This document shows, in pieces, positions 8,890 to 17,133 of a stretch of DNA of 64,000 nt; position 1 is the stretch's first letter; each line of letters opens with the position of its first letter. The notes under the pieces are model-generated. The model had not been told where the DNA came from and did no database searches. It saw nothing but the letters and a program-made list of their open reading frames with translations. A program made the translations under genes and the position numbers. Source of the DNA: Nitrospirillum viridazoti CBAmc. GTDB taxonomy: Bacteria; Pseudomonadota; Alphaproteobacteria; Azospirillales; Azospirillaceae. The stretch lies in contig NZ_CP022111.1 of NCBI RefSeq assembly GCF_000730165.1, forward strand, positions 558,001-622,000. The letters run 5' to 3'.

Positions 8890-9885
8890 TTACCCCACCG
8901 CCTTGGCCGAGAGGGTGCGGCGGTGGCGGGCGATCAGGGCCGCCACGGCGCAGGAGGCCAGGCGCGCCGGCACGCTGTCGGCCCGGCTGGTCAGGATGAT
9001 GGGAACGCGGGCGCCCAGCACGATGCCGGCGGCGTCCGCCCCGGCCAGGAAGGTCAGGCTCTTGGCCAGCATGTTCCCCGCCTCCAGGTCCGGCACCAGG
9101 ATGACGTTGGCATGGCCGGCGACCGGGGAGGTCAAATGCTTGATGGTGGCGGCCTGGGGGCTGATGGCGTTGTCCAGCGCCAGGGGACCGTCCAGGATGG
9201 CGCCGGTGATCTGCCCGCGCTCCGCCATCTTGCACAGGGCGGCCGCCTCGATGGTGGAGGGGATCTTGGGGTTCACCGTCTCCACCGCCGACAGGATGGC
9301 GACGCGCACCTCGCCGAAGCCCAGGATCAGGGCCAGGTCGATGGCGTTCTGAACGATGTCCACCTTCTCCGCCAGCGTGGGCGCGATGTTGACGGCGGCG
9401 TCGGTGATGATCAGCGGATCGTCATGGCCGGGGATGTCCATGACGAAGCAGTGGCTGAGCCGCCGGGCGGTGCGCAGGCCGGTATCCGCCTTGACCACGG
9501 CGCCCATCAGCTCGTCCGTGTGCAGGCTGCCCTTCATCAGGGCCTCCGCCTTGCCCTCGCGCACCAGTTCCACCGCCCGCTGGGCGGAGGCGACGCTGTG
9601 CGGCGTATCAATGATGGGCAGGGTGCCGATGTCCAGGCCCGCCTGGTCCGCCACGGCGCGGATGCGCGCCTCCGGTCCCACCAGGATGGGGGCGATCAGG
9701 CCCAGGCGGGCGGCGTCCACCGCCCCCTCCAGCGCGCTCAGGTCGCAGGGGTGCGCCACCGCCGTGGGCGGCGGGCCGGCCTGGTGGGCGGCCGCGATCA
9801 GGCGCTGGTACTTTTTGTGCCGGGCGATGTCGGCCTGCACCGTGGGGGTGGTCGCGGCGGTCGGGCTGTCCATGGCGGTCTCCAT
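8890..9885 (-). CDS. pta: Phosphate acetyl/butyryltransferase family protein
   Basis: Protein of 331 residues of the PTA_PTB family, exchanging CoA and phosphate on acyl groups. Seen: G-S-L-H-T-D-E-L-M-G near residue 160, the S-H-C-F-V-M-D region, and D-G-P-L-A-L-D-N-A-I-S near residue 245. It corresponds to the C-terminal half of the enoyl-CoA hydratase/phosphate acetyltransferase fusions seen in relatives; no hydratase domain is present. Paired with ackA 4 nt downstream, it completes an acyl-CoA to acyl-phosphate to acid route with ATP formation. Acyl preference (acetyl, propionyl or butyryl) is not readable. Confidence 0.9.
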   Translation of the reverse strand: METAMDSPTAATTPTVQADIARHKKYQRLIAAAHQAGPPPTAVAHPCDLSALEGAVDAARLGLIAPILVGPEARIRAVADQAGLDIGTLPIIDTPHSVASAQRAVELVREGKAEALMKGSLHTDELMGAVVKADTGLRTARRLSHCFVMDIPGHDDPLIITDAAVNIAPTLAEKVDIVQNAIDLALILGFGEVRVAILSAVETVNPKIPSTIEAAALCKMAERGQITGAILDGPLALDNAISPQAATIKHLTSPVAGHANVILVPDLEAGNMLAKSLTFLAGADAAGIVLGARVPIILTSRADSVPARLASCAVAALIARHRRTLSAKAVG

Positions 9886-9905
9886 AACGGGCGGGTCGAA
9901 AGCGG

Positions 9906-12182
9906 TCAGGCGGCGGTGCTGGCGCGTCCCCGCCTCGGTTTGGCGGGGGCGGGTTCCGTGGTAGCAGCTGGCGTGTCGGCGGATTGGAACAGGGCGATCA
10001 CCTGGTCCAACCGCGCCGCCACGGCGGGGCTGGGCGGGTCGCCCGCCTCCACCAGGCGGCGCAGGGCCGTGGCGGCCGTGGCCCGGACCTCCGCGTCCGG
10101 CGGCAGCAGGGTGGGCAGGGCGGCCAGGGCCGCCGCCTCGTGCCGGTGCAGCAGGGCCGATTGCTTCCGCACCAGGGCCTTGAACTGGGCCAGGCTCAGC
10201 CGCTGGTCTGCCGGGGTCTGATGTCGCAGGGCCCGCAGCACGGTGAAGCGCCGTTCGTCGGCGCCGGGGTGCGTGTCCTCTTGGATGACATACAGCAGGG
10301 CGCGGGTGACGGCGGTCGCCAGCCCGTCGTGGCCGGTATCCGACGCCCCGGCCTCAGTAGCCGGCGGCGGGGTGTCCTCCGGCTGCCGCGTGGGCGTCTC
10401 CACACCGATAGCCGCTTGCAGCAAGGCGGAACCATAGACCGTCAGGAAAAAGGTTTCCGTGGCCCTGTCGCGCAGCTCGCGCCAGGTGTCCAGCGCATGG
10501 ACGACGCTGTCCGACACGGCCTCCTGCACCTTCAGGAAGGGGTTGTCGGGGGCCACGGGCCGGCGGTAGGCGCGGGCCGTTTCCGCCAGGGCTGCGACGG
10601 GAAGCATCAGCGGGTTCTTGTCGGAGAACACCTCGAACCGCAGGCGGTTGGGGTGCAGGCGGCGCAGCAACTCCGCGCTCTCATCCGTCGCCAATTGCCG
10701 CACCACCGGGCGCAAGGTATGGGCATACAGGTCGCCGTTGAGGGCGGAGATTCGGGCCACGGTGGCGAACCGGCGGTCATCGCGCGCGTCGTTGCCGCCC
10801 AGCGCCCGGATGTCGTCCAGACCCCGCCGCTCGAACCGTGTCAGATAACGTCCCGACACCAGTTCGGCATGGGCTACGCCGGTCTTTTCCGTGAACACGG
10901 CCTGGTAAAGGCCCGGTGGCAGCATGTCGATCAGGTCCATGGTGCGGGCGAACTCGTCATGTTCCTTGGTCGCCACGGCGGCGGAGACGAAGATGCCCAG
11001 GTGGCCGATGCTGGGATGCAGAGAGTAGACGATGGTCTGGCCGCCGGCCTCCAGGTCCGCGTCGCTGTCATAGAGGTCCAAAATCCAGTCCAGCGCCTGC
11101 TGCGGCGGGGTGATGTCGTCCCCCCAGGAGCAGAAGACGATGATGGGCGACTTGATGGCTCGCAGGTCCACCGTGCTACCGTCCGACAGGGCGATGCCGC
11201 CGCGGGTCAGGCGGTTGCCCAGGAACAGCTCATCGGCGATGTACTGCATCTCCCCGGCATTCAGCAGGATGGGGCTGCCCCACCAGCGCTCGAACTCCAG
11301 AAAGCGCGGGCCTTCGGTGTCCACCTTGGAATAGACGGTGTAGTTCTTTTTCCACAGGGTGTTGGCGGGGTTCATGCTCTCGAAGTTGGCGATCAGCGCG
11401 GCGCCGTCGAAGATGCCGTTGCCCAAATCGCCGCTCAGCGTCGTCAGCCAGGTGCCACCCAGCAGGCCGCCCAGATAGCGCAGGGGATTCTTCTCATGCA
11501 CCCCCGCCCAGTAGGAGAGGGGGGAGCCCGCCAGCACGATGGGGCCCGTCAGATCCGGCCGGGTCGCGGCCATCATCATGACCTGCCAGCCGGCCTGGCA
11601 GTTGCCGATCAGGGTGGGCTTGCCGTCCGCCTCCGGATGGAGCGCGGCCACCTTTTCCACGAAGGCGGCTTCCGCCCGGCAGACATCCTCCACCGTCTGG
11701 CCCGGCACCGGCTTGGGCAGGAAGCCGACGAAGTAACAGGGGTGCCGCTCGGCTATGGCCACGCCGATCTCGCTGTCATGCTTCATGCCGCCGATGCCGG
11801 GGCCGTGGCCGGCCCGGGGGTCGAAGACGACGAAGGGCCGCAGGCGCGGGTTGGCGGGCCGGTCGGCCGGGGGCAGGATGCGCACCAGGCAGTAATTTAC
11901 CGGCCGGTCCAGCGTCCGCCCGTCCATGACCAGTTCGTAGGGGAAGCTCAGGACGTTGGGCCAGGCCTCGTCCATATGCTGGAAATGGTCGTTGCCGCGC
12001 TGGCGCAGTACATCCAGGAACAGCAGGGAGCGTTGGCCCGCGTCCACCCAATAGTCCATGGCCTGCTGGGCCAAGTGGGCCCAAGGCGCGGGATAAAGGG
12101 CCGGTTCCGTTCGCGTGGGGGTCGTCATGCTCGCCATTCGTGCCGTGTCCATGAAGTTCATCGTTCGGAGAGAATGCTGCAT
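9906..12182 (-). CDS. DUF3141 protein, PHA-synthase/depolymerase-like alpha/beta hydrolase
   Basis: Protein of 758 residues. Residues about 60-400 resemble the alpha/beta-hydrolase core of class III/IV polyhydroxyalkanoate synthases: P-F-V-V-F-D-P-R-A-G-H-G-P-G, then G-N-C-Q-A-G-W-Q, a lipase-like box with Cys in place of Ser, and later S-W-G-D-D-I-T-P-P and H-P-S-I-G-H-L-G-I-F for the Asp and His. The C-terminal 350 residues are DUF3141-specific and end in a basic, Pro/Ala-rich tail. First gene of the operon with pta, ackA and fabI. The usual proposal links this cluster to 3-hydroxyalkanoate or acyl-CoA overflow metabolism; the actual reaction is unknown. ATGs at 12158 and 12131 are alternative starts. 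Confidence 0.82.
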   Translation of the reverse strand: MQHSLRTMNFMDTARMASMTTPTRTEPALYPAPWAHLAQQAMDYWVDAGQRSLLFLDVLRQRGNDHFQHMDEAWPNVLSFPYELVMDGRTLDRPVNYCLVRILPPADRPANPRLRPFVVFDPRAGHGPGIGGMKHDSEIGVAIAERHPCYFVGFLPKPVPGQTVEDVCRAEAAFVEKVAALHPEADGKPTLIGNCQAGWQVMMMAATRPDLTGPIVLAGSPLSYWAGVHEKNPLRYLGGLLGGTWLTTLSGDLGNGIFDGAALIANFESMNPANTLWKKNYTVYSKVDTEGPRFLEFERWWGSPILLNAGEMQYIADELFLGNRLTRGGIALSDGSTVDLRAIKSPIIVFCSWGDDITPPQQALDWILDLYDSDADLEAGGQTIVYSLHPSIGHLGIFVSAAVATKEHDEFARTMDLIDMLPPGLYQAVFTEKTGVAHAELVSGRYLTRFERRGLDDIRALGGNDARDDRRFATVARISALNGDLYAHTLRPVVRQLATDESAELLRRLHPNRLRFEVFSDKNPLMLPVAALAETARAYRRPVAPDNPFLKVQEAVSDSVVHALDTWRELRDRATETFFLTVYGSALLQAAIGVETPTRQPEDTPPPATEAGASDTGHDGLATAVTRALLYVIQEDTHPGADERRFTVLRALRHQTPADQRLSLAQFKALVRKQSALLHRHEAAALAALPTLLPPDAEVRATAATALRRLVEAGDPPSPAVAARLDQVIALFQSADTPAATTEPAPAKPRRGRASTAA

Positions 12183-12210
12183 CGCGGCAATTGTAAGCGA
12201 GAAATATGAA

Positions 12211-12261
12211 GGATAGGAGAATCTATCCCGGAGGTTTGTGTTAGTTTGGCGCCAGAACTAA
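12211..12261. promoter_or_regulatory. Two adjacent palindromes upstream of the DUF3141-pta-ackA-fabI operon
   Basis: GGATAG (12211-12216) pairs with CTATCC (12223-12228). Thirteen bp further, TTAGTT (12241-12246) and AACTAA (12256-12261) flank the self-complementary TGGCGCCA plus one extra G. They lie 30-80 bp upstream of the first start codon of the reverse-strand operon, where an operator would sit. The rest of 12183-12477 is AT-rich with no ORF worth calling. Confidence 0.45.
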
Positions 12262-12477
12262 TCCAATGAGGATTTTCGATGATTTGATCGATTCTGTTTC
12301 ATTTAATAATGAATATCGGCCGGATTATTAACCATTAATACTTAAACCCGTCTCGAGCATCATCGCGTTCCAGGATAAAGCTTTCGGTTGGTGTATATTT
12401 ATGATCTATGTCAACCATCTATCGGAAAATGGACGTCCCGGACGGCATGGGCCACACCTTGCACCACGCCGGTTTCT

Positions 12478-13851
12478 TCAGGGCGGGGCCGTTGGTGGCC
12501 GCCAGCCACCGCCCAGCGCCTGGGCCAGGGTGATGGCGGCGGCCAGCCGGTCGGCGCGCGACTGCACCAGGGCCAGCTCAACCGACAGTAGGCCGCGCTC
12601 GGCATCCAGCTGTTCCAGATAGGGGGAATAGCCGGCGCGGTAGCGGCTGGTGGCGATGGTCAGGGTGCGGGCCAGGGCATCGCGCTGGCGTAACAGCACC
12701 GCCTCCTGCTCCCCGCTGCGCTGCACGCCGGCCAGCCCGTCCTCCACCTCGCGGAAGGCGGTCAGGGCGGCCTTGCGATAGCCGAAGGCGGCGGCATCCC
12801 GCCGGGCTGCCGCGCCGTCGGCCTGGGCCTGCAGGCGGCCGCTGTCGAACAGGGGTGCCAGGATGCTGCCGCCCAGGGTGAAGACGTTGACCGGGTCGAT
12901 CAGGCTGCTGACCACGGTGCCGCCGGCGGCGCTCAGCTGCACGTCGGGCAGGAAGGCGGCGCGTGCCGCGTCCAGGCCGTGGTCGGCCGCCACCAGTTGC
13001 TGTTCCGCCTGGGCGATGTCCGGCCGGCGGCGCAGCAGGTCGGCGGGCAGGCCCGCCGGCACCGGCGGCGGCGTCAGGCCGGTCAAGTCCAACCCACGCT
13101 CTATGGCGCGCGGGTTCTCGCCCAGCAGCAGGCTCAGGCCATCCTCCTGCCGGGTGATGGCCAGTTCGGTGGCGGGGATGAGCTGGGCCGTGGCCTCATA
13201 TTCGGCTTGCGCCTGCGCCAGGTCCAGCTGGGCGGCGTAACCCGTCTCCGCCCGCCGCCGGGCCAGGTGCAAGGAGGCTTCGCGCGCAGCCAGGGTGCGT
13301 TTCAGCACATCCAGCCGGGCGTCCAATGCCCGCAGCCCGACATAGCCGGCGGCCGCCGAGGCGGCGACCGCCAGGCGCACGCTGTCATGCGCCGCCTCCG
13401 TTGCCAGCAGGGCGGCGCGGGCGGCTTCGCTGGCATCTTCGAGGCGACCGAACAGGTCCAGGTCATAGGCGGCAGTGGCTTGCCACTGTCCGGCCGTCTG
13501 CTGGCGCGGCTGACCAAAGGGGCTGACATCGCGCTGCCGGCCGCCGGCGGCGGCGAAGACCACGTTGGGCAGGCGCTGGGCCTCCGCCAGGCGGTATTGC
13601 GCCCGCGCTTCCGCCACGTGGGCGGCCCCCGCCATCACGTCGGTGTTGTTGGCCAGGGCTTGGTCGACGATGCGGGTCAGCACCGGGTCGCCGAAGGCCC
13701 GCCACCAGGCGGCCTCCACGGCGCCATCGGCGGTGTCGCGACCGCGCCAGGCAGATGGCGGCTCCACGGCGGCGGTCAGTGGCGCCTCCGGCCTGGGACC
13801 GGTGCAGGCGCACAGCAGAAGAAGCGCCAGGGGATGGGCCAGCCGTCTCAT
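12478..13851 (-). CDS. NodT-family RND/MFS efflux outer-membrane lipoprotein
   Basis: Outer-membrane factor of 457 residues (OprM/NodT type), forming the trimeric exit duct of a tripartite pump. It has a short lipoprotein signal (L-L-L-L-C-A-C, Cys about residue 16), the conserved W-W-x-x-F-G-D-P-x-L near residue 50, two repeated coiled-coil halves, and L-P-A-D-L-L-R-R-R-P-D-I-A-x-A-E-x-Q-L in the second half. Its ATG overlaps the adaptor stop (ATGA), so it is the last gene of the efflux operon. Confidence 0.92.
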   Translation of the reverse strand: MRRLAHPLALLLLCACTGPRPEAPLTAAVEPPSAWRGRDTADGAVEAAWWRAFGDPVLTRIVDQALANNTDVMAGAAHVAEARAQYRLAEAQRLPNVVFAAAGGRQRDVSPFGQPRQQTAGQWQATAAYDLDLFGRLEDASEAARAALLATEAAHDSVRLAVAASAAAGYVGLRALDARLDVLKRTLAAREASLHLARRRAETGYAAQLDLAQAQAEYEATAQLIPATELAITRQEDGLSLLLGENPRAIERGLDLTGLTPPPVPAGLPADLLRRRPDIAQAEQQLVAADHGLDAARAAFLPDVQLSAAGGTVVSSLIDPVNVFTLGGSILAPLFDSGRLQAQADGAAARRDAAAFGYRKAALTAFREVEDGLAGVQRSGEQEAVLLRQRDALARTLTIATSRYRAGYSPYLEQLDAERGLLSVELALVQSRADRLAAAITLAQALGGGWRPPTAPP

Positions 13852-14954
13852 CGTGCGGCCCCCGGCGCGGTCCCACCGGGCTTGGCTCCGCCGGCGGTAT
13901 CCACCCGCGTCTCCACCGACATGCCGGGGCGCAGGTGGTCGGCCAAGGGTTGGCCGGGGGTGATGGCGATGCGCACGCCAATGCGCTGCGGCACCTTGAT
14001 GAAGTTGCCGGTGGCGTTGTCGGGCTTCAGCACTGCGAATTCGGAACCGGCGGCCGGCGACAGCATCTCCACCGTGCCGGTCAGTTCGGCCCCGTCCAGC
14101 GCGTCGACGGTGAAGCGCGCCGGCTGGCCCACGGCCATGTGCGCGGTCTGCGCCTCCTTGTAGTTGGCGATGATCCAACGGTCGTCCGGCACCAGGGACA
14201 GGAACTGGGTGCCGTTGGTGACGTACTGGCCCAGGCGCACGCCGACCTCGCCCACCTGGCCGTCCTCGGGGGCGTAGATCACCGTATGGTCCAAATCGAT
14301 CTCCGCCAGGGTCAGCTGGGCCTGCGCCGCCTCCACCTGGGCCTGCAGCCCGTCGCGGCCCACGTCCACCGTGCGCACGTCCTGGCGGGCGATCTCGCCC
14401 CCCGCCTCGGCCTGGCGCACCTGCGCTTCGGCCTGGGCCAGGGCGGCCTGGGTCTGGTCGCGCTCCCGGATGGAGACGGAGCCGTCGCGCACCAGGTCGG
14501 TCACGCGGGCCATATCGGCCTGGGCGCGGGCCAGCTGGGCGCGGGCGTTGGCCAGGTTGGCCGTCTGGCCCGCCAGGCTGGCGGTGCGGGCGGCGTGGGC
14601 CTGCGCGCTGTTGGCCAGGGCCGCGCGCTGCGCCGCCAGGGTGGCCTGGGCCTGGTCCACCCGGGCGCGGTAGATGCGGTCGTCGATGCGGGCCAGCACC
14701 TGGCCGGCCTTGACGTGGGCGTAGTCGCCGACCAGCACCGCCACGACATAGCCGCTGACCTGCGGGGCGATCACTGTGGTGCGGCCCCGGATGTAGGCGT
14801 TCTCCGTCGCTTCCACCGCGCCGGCGAAGGGTGGCAGCCGCCAGGCGGCCAGCAGGGCCAGGATGGCGCCGACGGCTACGGCCAGGATGGCCAGGGCGGT
14901 CAGCCGGCCGCGCCGGGGCGGATGCCAGTAATGGTGGGTATCGGGGGCGCTCAT
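13848..14954 (-). CDS. HlyD/EmrA-family membrane fusion (adaptor) protein
   Basis: Periplasmic adaptor of 368 residues with one N-terminal membrane segment (about residues 18-40). A split biotinyl-lipoyl domain starts at I-A-P-Q-V-S-G-Y-V and closes at Y-A-P-E-D-G-Q-V-G, with a long Ala/Gln-rich coiled-coil hairpin between. The beta-barrel follows, with D-N-A-T-G-N-F-x-K-V-P-Q-R-I, a motif typical of EmrA. It bridges the DHA2 pump and the NodT duct. Start ATG 14954 overlaps the pump stop (ATGA). Confidence 0.93.
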   Translation of the reverse strand: MSAPDTHHYWHPPRRGRLTALAILAVAVGAILALLAAWRLPPFAGAVEATENAYIRGRTTVIAPQVSGYVVAVLVGDYAHVKAGQVLARIDDRIYRARVDQAQATLAAQRAALANSAQAHAARTASLAGQTANLANARAQLARAQADMARVTDLVRDGSVSIRERDQTQAALAQAEAQVRQAEAGGEIARQDVRTVDVGRDGLQAQVEAAQAQLTLAEIDLDHTVIYAPEDGQVGEVGVRLGQYVTNGTQFLSLVPDDRWIIANYKEAQTAHMAVGQPARFTVDALDGAELTGTVEMLSPAAGSEFAVLKPDNATGNFIKVPQRIGVRIAITPGQPLADHLRPGMSVETRVDTAGGAKPGGTAPGAAR

Positions 14955-16522
14955 GATCCGCGTCTCCGGCGCAGGGTGTTGAACAGGACGAGGTAGCCGA
15001 CATAAAGCGCGTTCAGCAGCGCCAGGCCGGCCACGAATAGGAAGACATCGTTGAAGGCCAGCACGGCGGCCTCGCGCCCCAGGGCTTGGCCCAGCGGGCC
15101 GCCGCCCCCCATCGCCAGGCGGGCCACCACCTGCGGGTCGGACGCCACCAGATGTTCCGACAGGGTTTGGGCATGCCAATGGGATGAGGCCACCTGCAGG
15201 CTGCCCAGCAGGGCGGAGCCCGCCAGCCCGCCCACGTTTTGGGTGATGCTGAACAGCACCATGAAGGTGACCAGGTGGTCCGGCCCCTTCGCCACCATGC
15301 GCAGGAAGCCCAGCACCAGGGCCGGCCCGATGAACAGCGTGGTGCCGAAGGCGATCAGCGCCTGGCTGAGGTACAGCTGCGGCGGGCGCACCAGGCTGGT
15401 GGCGTCGCTGTCCAGCCAAGCGCCGGCAGCGATCAGCAGCGACGCCGCGATGACCTGATAGGGCAGGCGCTGTTCCGACAGGGTCAAGGCGGCCGTCAGC
15501 GTGCCGCCCAGCATGGCCACGGCCACGATGGCGAACAGGGGGTGCAGCTGATCGTTGATCAGGCCGCCCGCCGTCAGCAGGCCGACCGCGCCATAGGTCT
15601 GCTCCGCCAATGATACCCGCACCAGCAACGCGGCGGCGGCGAAGCGCGCCATGTCCAGCGTGGTCAGCCAGTGGACGCGGATCAGCGGCCGGTTGCGCCG
15701 CCGCTCGATCAGCCAAGCCAGGGTGAACAGGGGCACGGCCGCCGCCAGCGCCCAGCCCAGCCAGGGCGTGTCCACCCACCACAGCAGGCGGCCCTGGCCC
15801 AGCACGCCGCAGACCAGCACCAGGCAGGGCAGCATCAGGCCGATGATGGCGAAGTCCAGCGGCTGGAAGGCGGGCGCGCGGTCGCTGGGCGGCAGGGGCA
15901 GGGCGGTGATGGCGGCCAGCACCGCCAGCGCGATGCCGATCTCCATCAGATGCAGGCCCTGCCACTGGTGCAGCGCCAACATCTCCACCGGCACCAGGCG
16001 GGCCAGCGGCGTGCCCAGCTGGGTCAGGCCGATGCCGATGACCAGGGACAGGGGCCGCAGGCGGCCGGGAAACACCTGCAGCAGATTGTAAATGGTCATG
16101 GTGGTCAGGCCGGCCGCCGTCATGCCGCTGACCGCGCGGATGATGGCGGCGGCGGCGAAGCCGGGAACGACGAATTGCAATAGGCCGGCCAGGGCGTAGG
16201 CGATCAACAGTGTGCCGGTCACCGCCGGAATGCCGAATTGCACCCGCGCCTTCACCAGCATCAGGTTGGCGCCGGCGTTGAAGGCGACATAGAGGGCGGG
16301 AAGCCAGCTGGCCTGGTCGATGTAGACGCCCAGCGCGCCGGACAGGCTGGCCAGGTTCACGTTCACCAGCGCGTTGCCCAGGGTGGCCGCCACCCCCACC
16401 AGCACGGCGACGGCGGCATAACCCAGCCGGCGGCCCAGCGGGTGCGCCGGCGCGGCGGGCGAGCCGACGAAGGTCGGCCGCTCCTCCGGCCGGAACGCAT
16501 AGTCGTCGCCGGTGACCGTCAT
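14951..16522 (-). CDS. DHA2-family (EmrB-like) MFS drug efflux pump
   Basis: Inner-membrane transporter of 523 residues with about 14 predicted segments, the DHA2 size. It has N-V-N-L-A-S-L-S-G-A-L-G near TM1, where EmrB proteins have A-L-P-x-I-x-x-x-L, and I-E-R-R-R-N-R-P-L-I in the central loop. With the adaptor and outer-membrane factor it should expel hydrophobic compounds from the cytoplasm across both membranes. Start ATG 16522 overlaps the stop of the upstream SnoaL-like gene as ATGA. Confidence 0.9.
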   Translation of the reverse strand: MTVTGDDYAFRPEERPTFVGSPAAPAHPLGRRLGYAAVAVLVGVAATLGNALVNVNLASLSGALGVYIDQASWLPALYVAFNAGANLMLVKARVQFGIPAVTGTLLIAYALAGLLQFVVPGFAAAAIIRAVSGMTAAGLTTMTIYNLLQVFPGRLRPLSLVIGIGLTQLGTPLARLVPVEMLALHQWQGLHLMEIGIALAVLAAITALPLPPSDRAPAFQPLDFAIIGLMLPCLVLVCGVLGQGRLLWWVDTPWLGWALAAAVPLFTLAWLIERRRNRPLIRVHWLTTLDMARFAAAALLVRVSLAEQTYGAVGLLTAGGLINDQLHPLFAIVAVAMLGGTLTAALTLSEQRLPYQVIAASLLIAAGAWLDSDATSLVRPPQLYLSQALIAFGTTLFIGPALVLGFLRMVAKGPDHLVTFMVLFSITQNVGGLAGSALLGSLQVASSHWHAQTLSEHLVASDPQVVARLAMGGGGPLGQALGREAAVLAFNDVFLFVAGLALLNALYVGYLVLFNTLRRRRGS

Positions 16523-17013
16523 GGGGCCGCCGCCGGATCGCGCAGCTGATGCAGCATCAGCGAGGTGTCCAGATGGACGCGGTAGTCGACGATCCAGCCC
16601 TGCTCCCACCGGCAGATGGCCAGGCGCGGCACGTCGAAGGCCCGCTTGAGCGGGGCGGCGTCGGGTCCATCCAGCAGGTCGGCGGGCAGGGTCAGGCCGC
16701 CGCTGGCGGTGCCGGTCAGCCGCGCCACGGCGCAGCTGTGGTGGCCGTCGTGGCTGCTGAACAATTCCAGGTAAGACTCCACATGGATGCGGGCATCGGG
16801 GAAGGCGGCGCAGAAGCGGATGGCCTGATCAATGTGCGCGCGCTTGTGCAGGGGTGGTGCCGCACCATCGCCGTGCGCCACCAAATCCTCCCCCAGGAAC
16901 TCGGCATAGTCGTGCCAGCGCCGGTCGTTCCAAGCGCGGTCCAGGGCGCGCATCCGGTCGAGCGTGCGGCGTACCGCCATGTCAGGCCCGCGGCGGGCGC
17001 TGTGACATTCCAA
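16519..17013 (-). CDS. SnoaL-like (NTF2-fold) protein, first gene of the efflux operon
   Basis: Protein of 164 residues with an NTF2-like cone fold. The pattern R-A-W-N-D-R-R-W-H-D-Y-A-E-F-L near the N terminus and the C-terminal strand pair ending in V-D-Y-R-V-H-L-D are typical of SnoaL polyketide-cyclase-like proteins. It may bind or modify the compound exported by the pump, since its stop overlaps the pump start; this is inference. ATG 16980 (153 residues) is an alternative start, with no clear ribosome site for either. Confidence 0.7.
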   Translation of the reverse strand: MECHSARRGPDMAVRRTLDRMRALDRAWNDRRWHDYAEFLGEDLVAHGDGAAPPLHKRAHIDQAIRFCAAFPDARIHVESYLELFSSHDGHHSCAVARLTGTASGGLTLPADLLDGPDAAPLKRAFDVPRLAICRWEQGWIVDYRVHLDTSLMLHQLRDPAAAP

Positions 17014-17133
17014 GTGTCAACCCCATCAGCACCACTCCCCATTTCCCCGGAAGCCATCCTCCGGTTGCCTCTCGGGGACCAATGCTAGGGGCGGGGGCCG
17101 GCGGGGATGGAGTGAGCCATCCGGCGCTTACGG

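Noticed and set aside
9984-12209. 741-codon ORF antisense to the DUF3141 gene
   Set aside because: Same shadow composition; the opposite strand has a recognisable protein and operon context.
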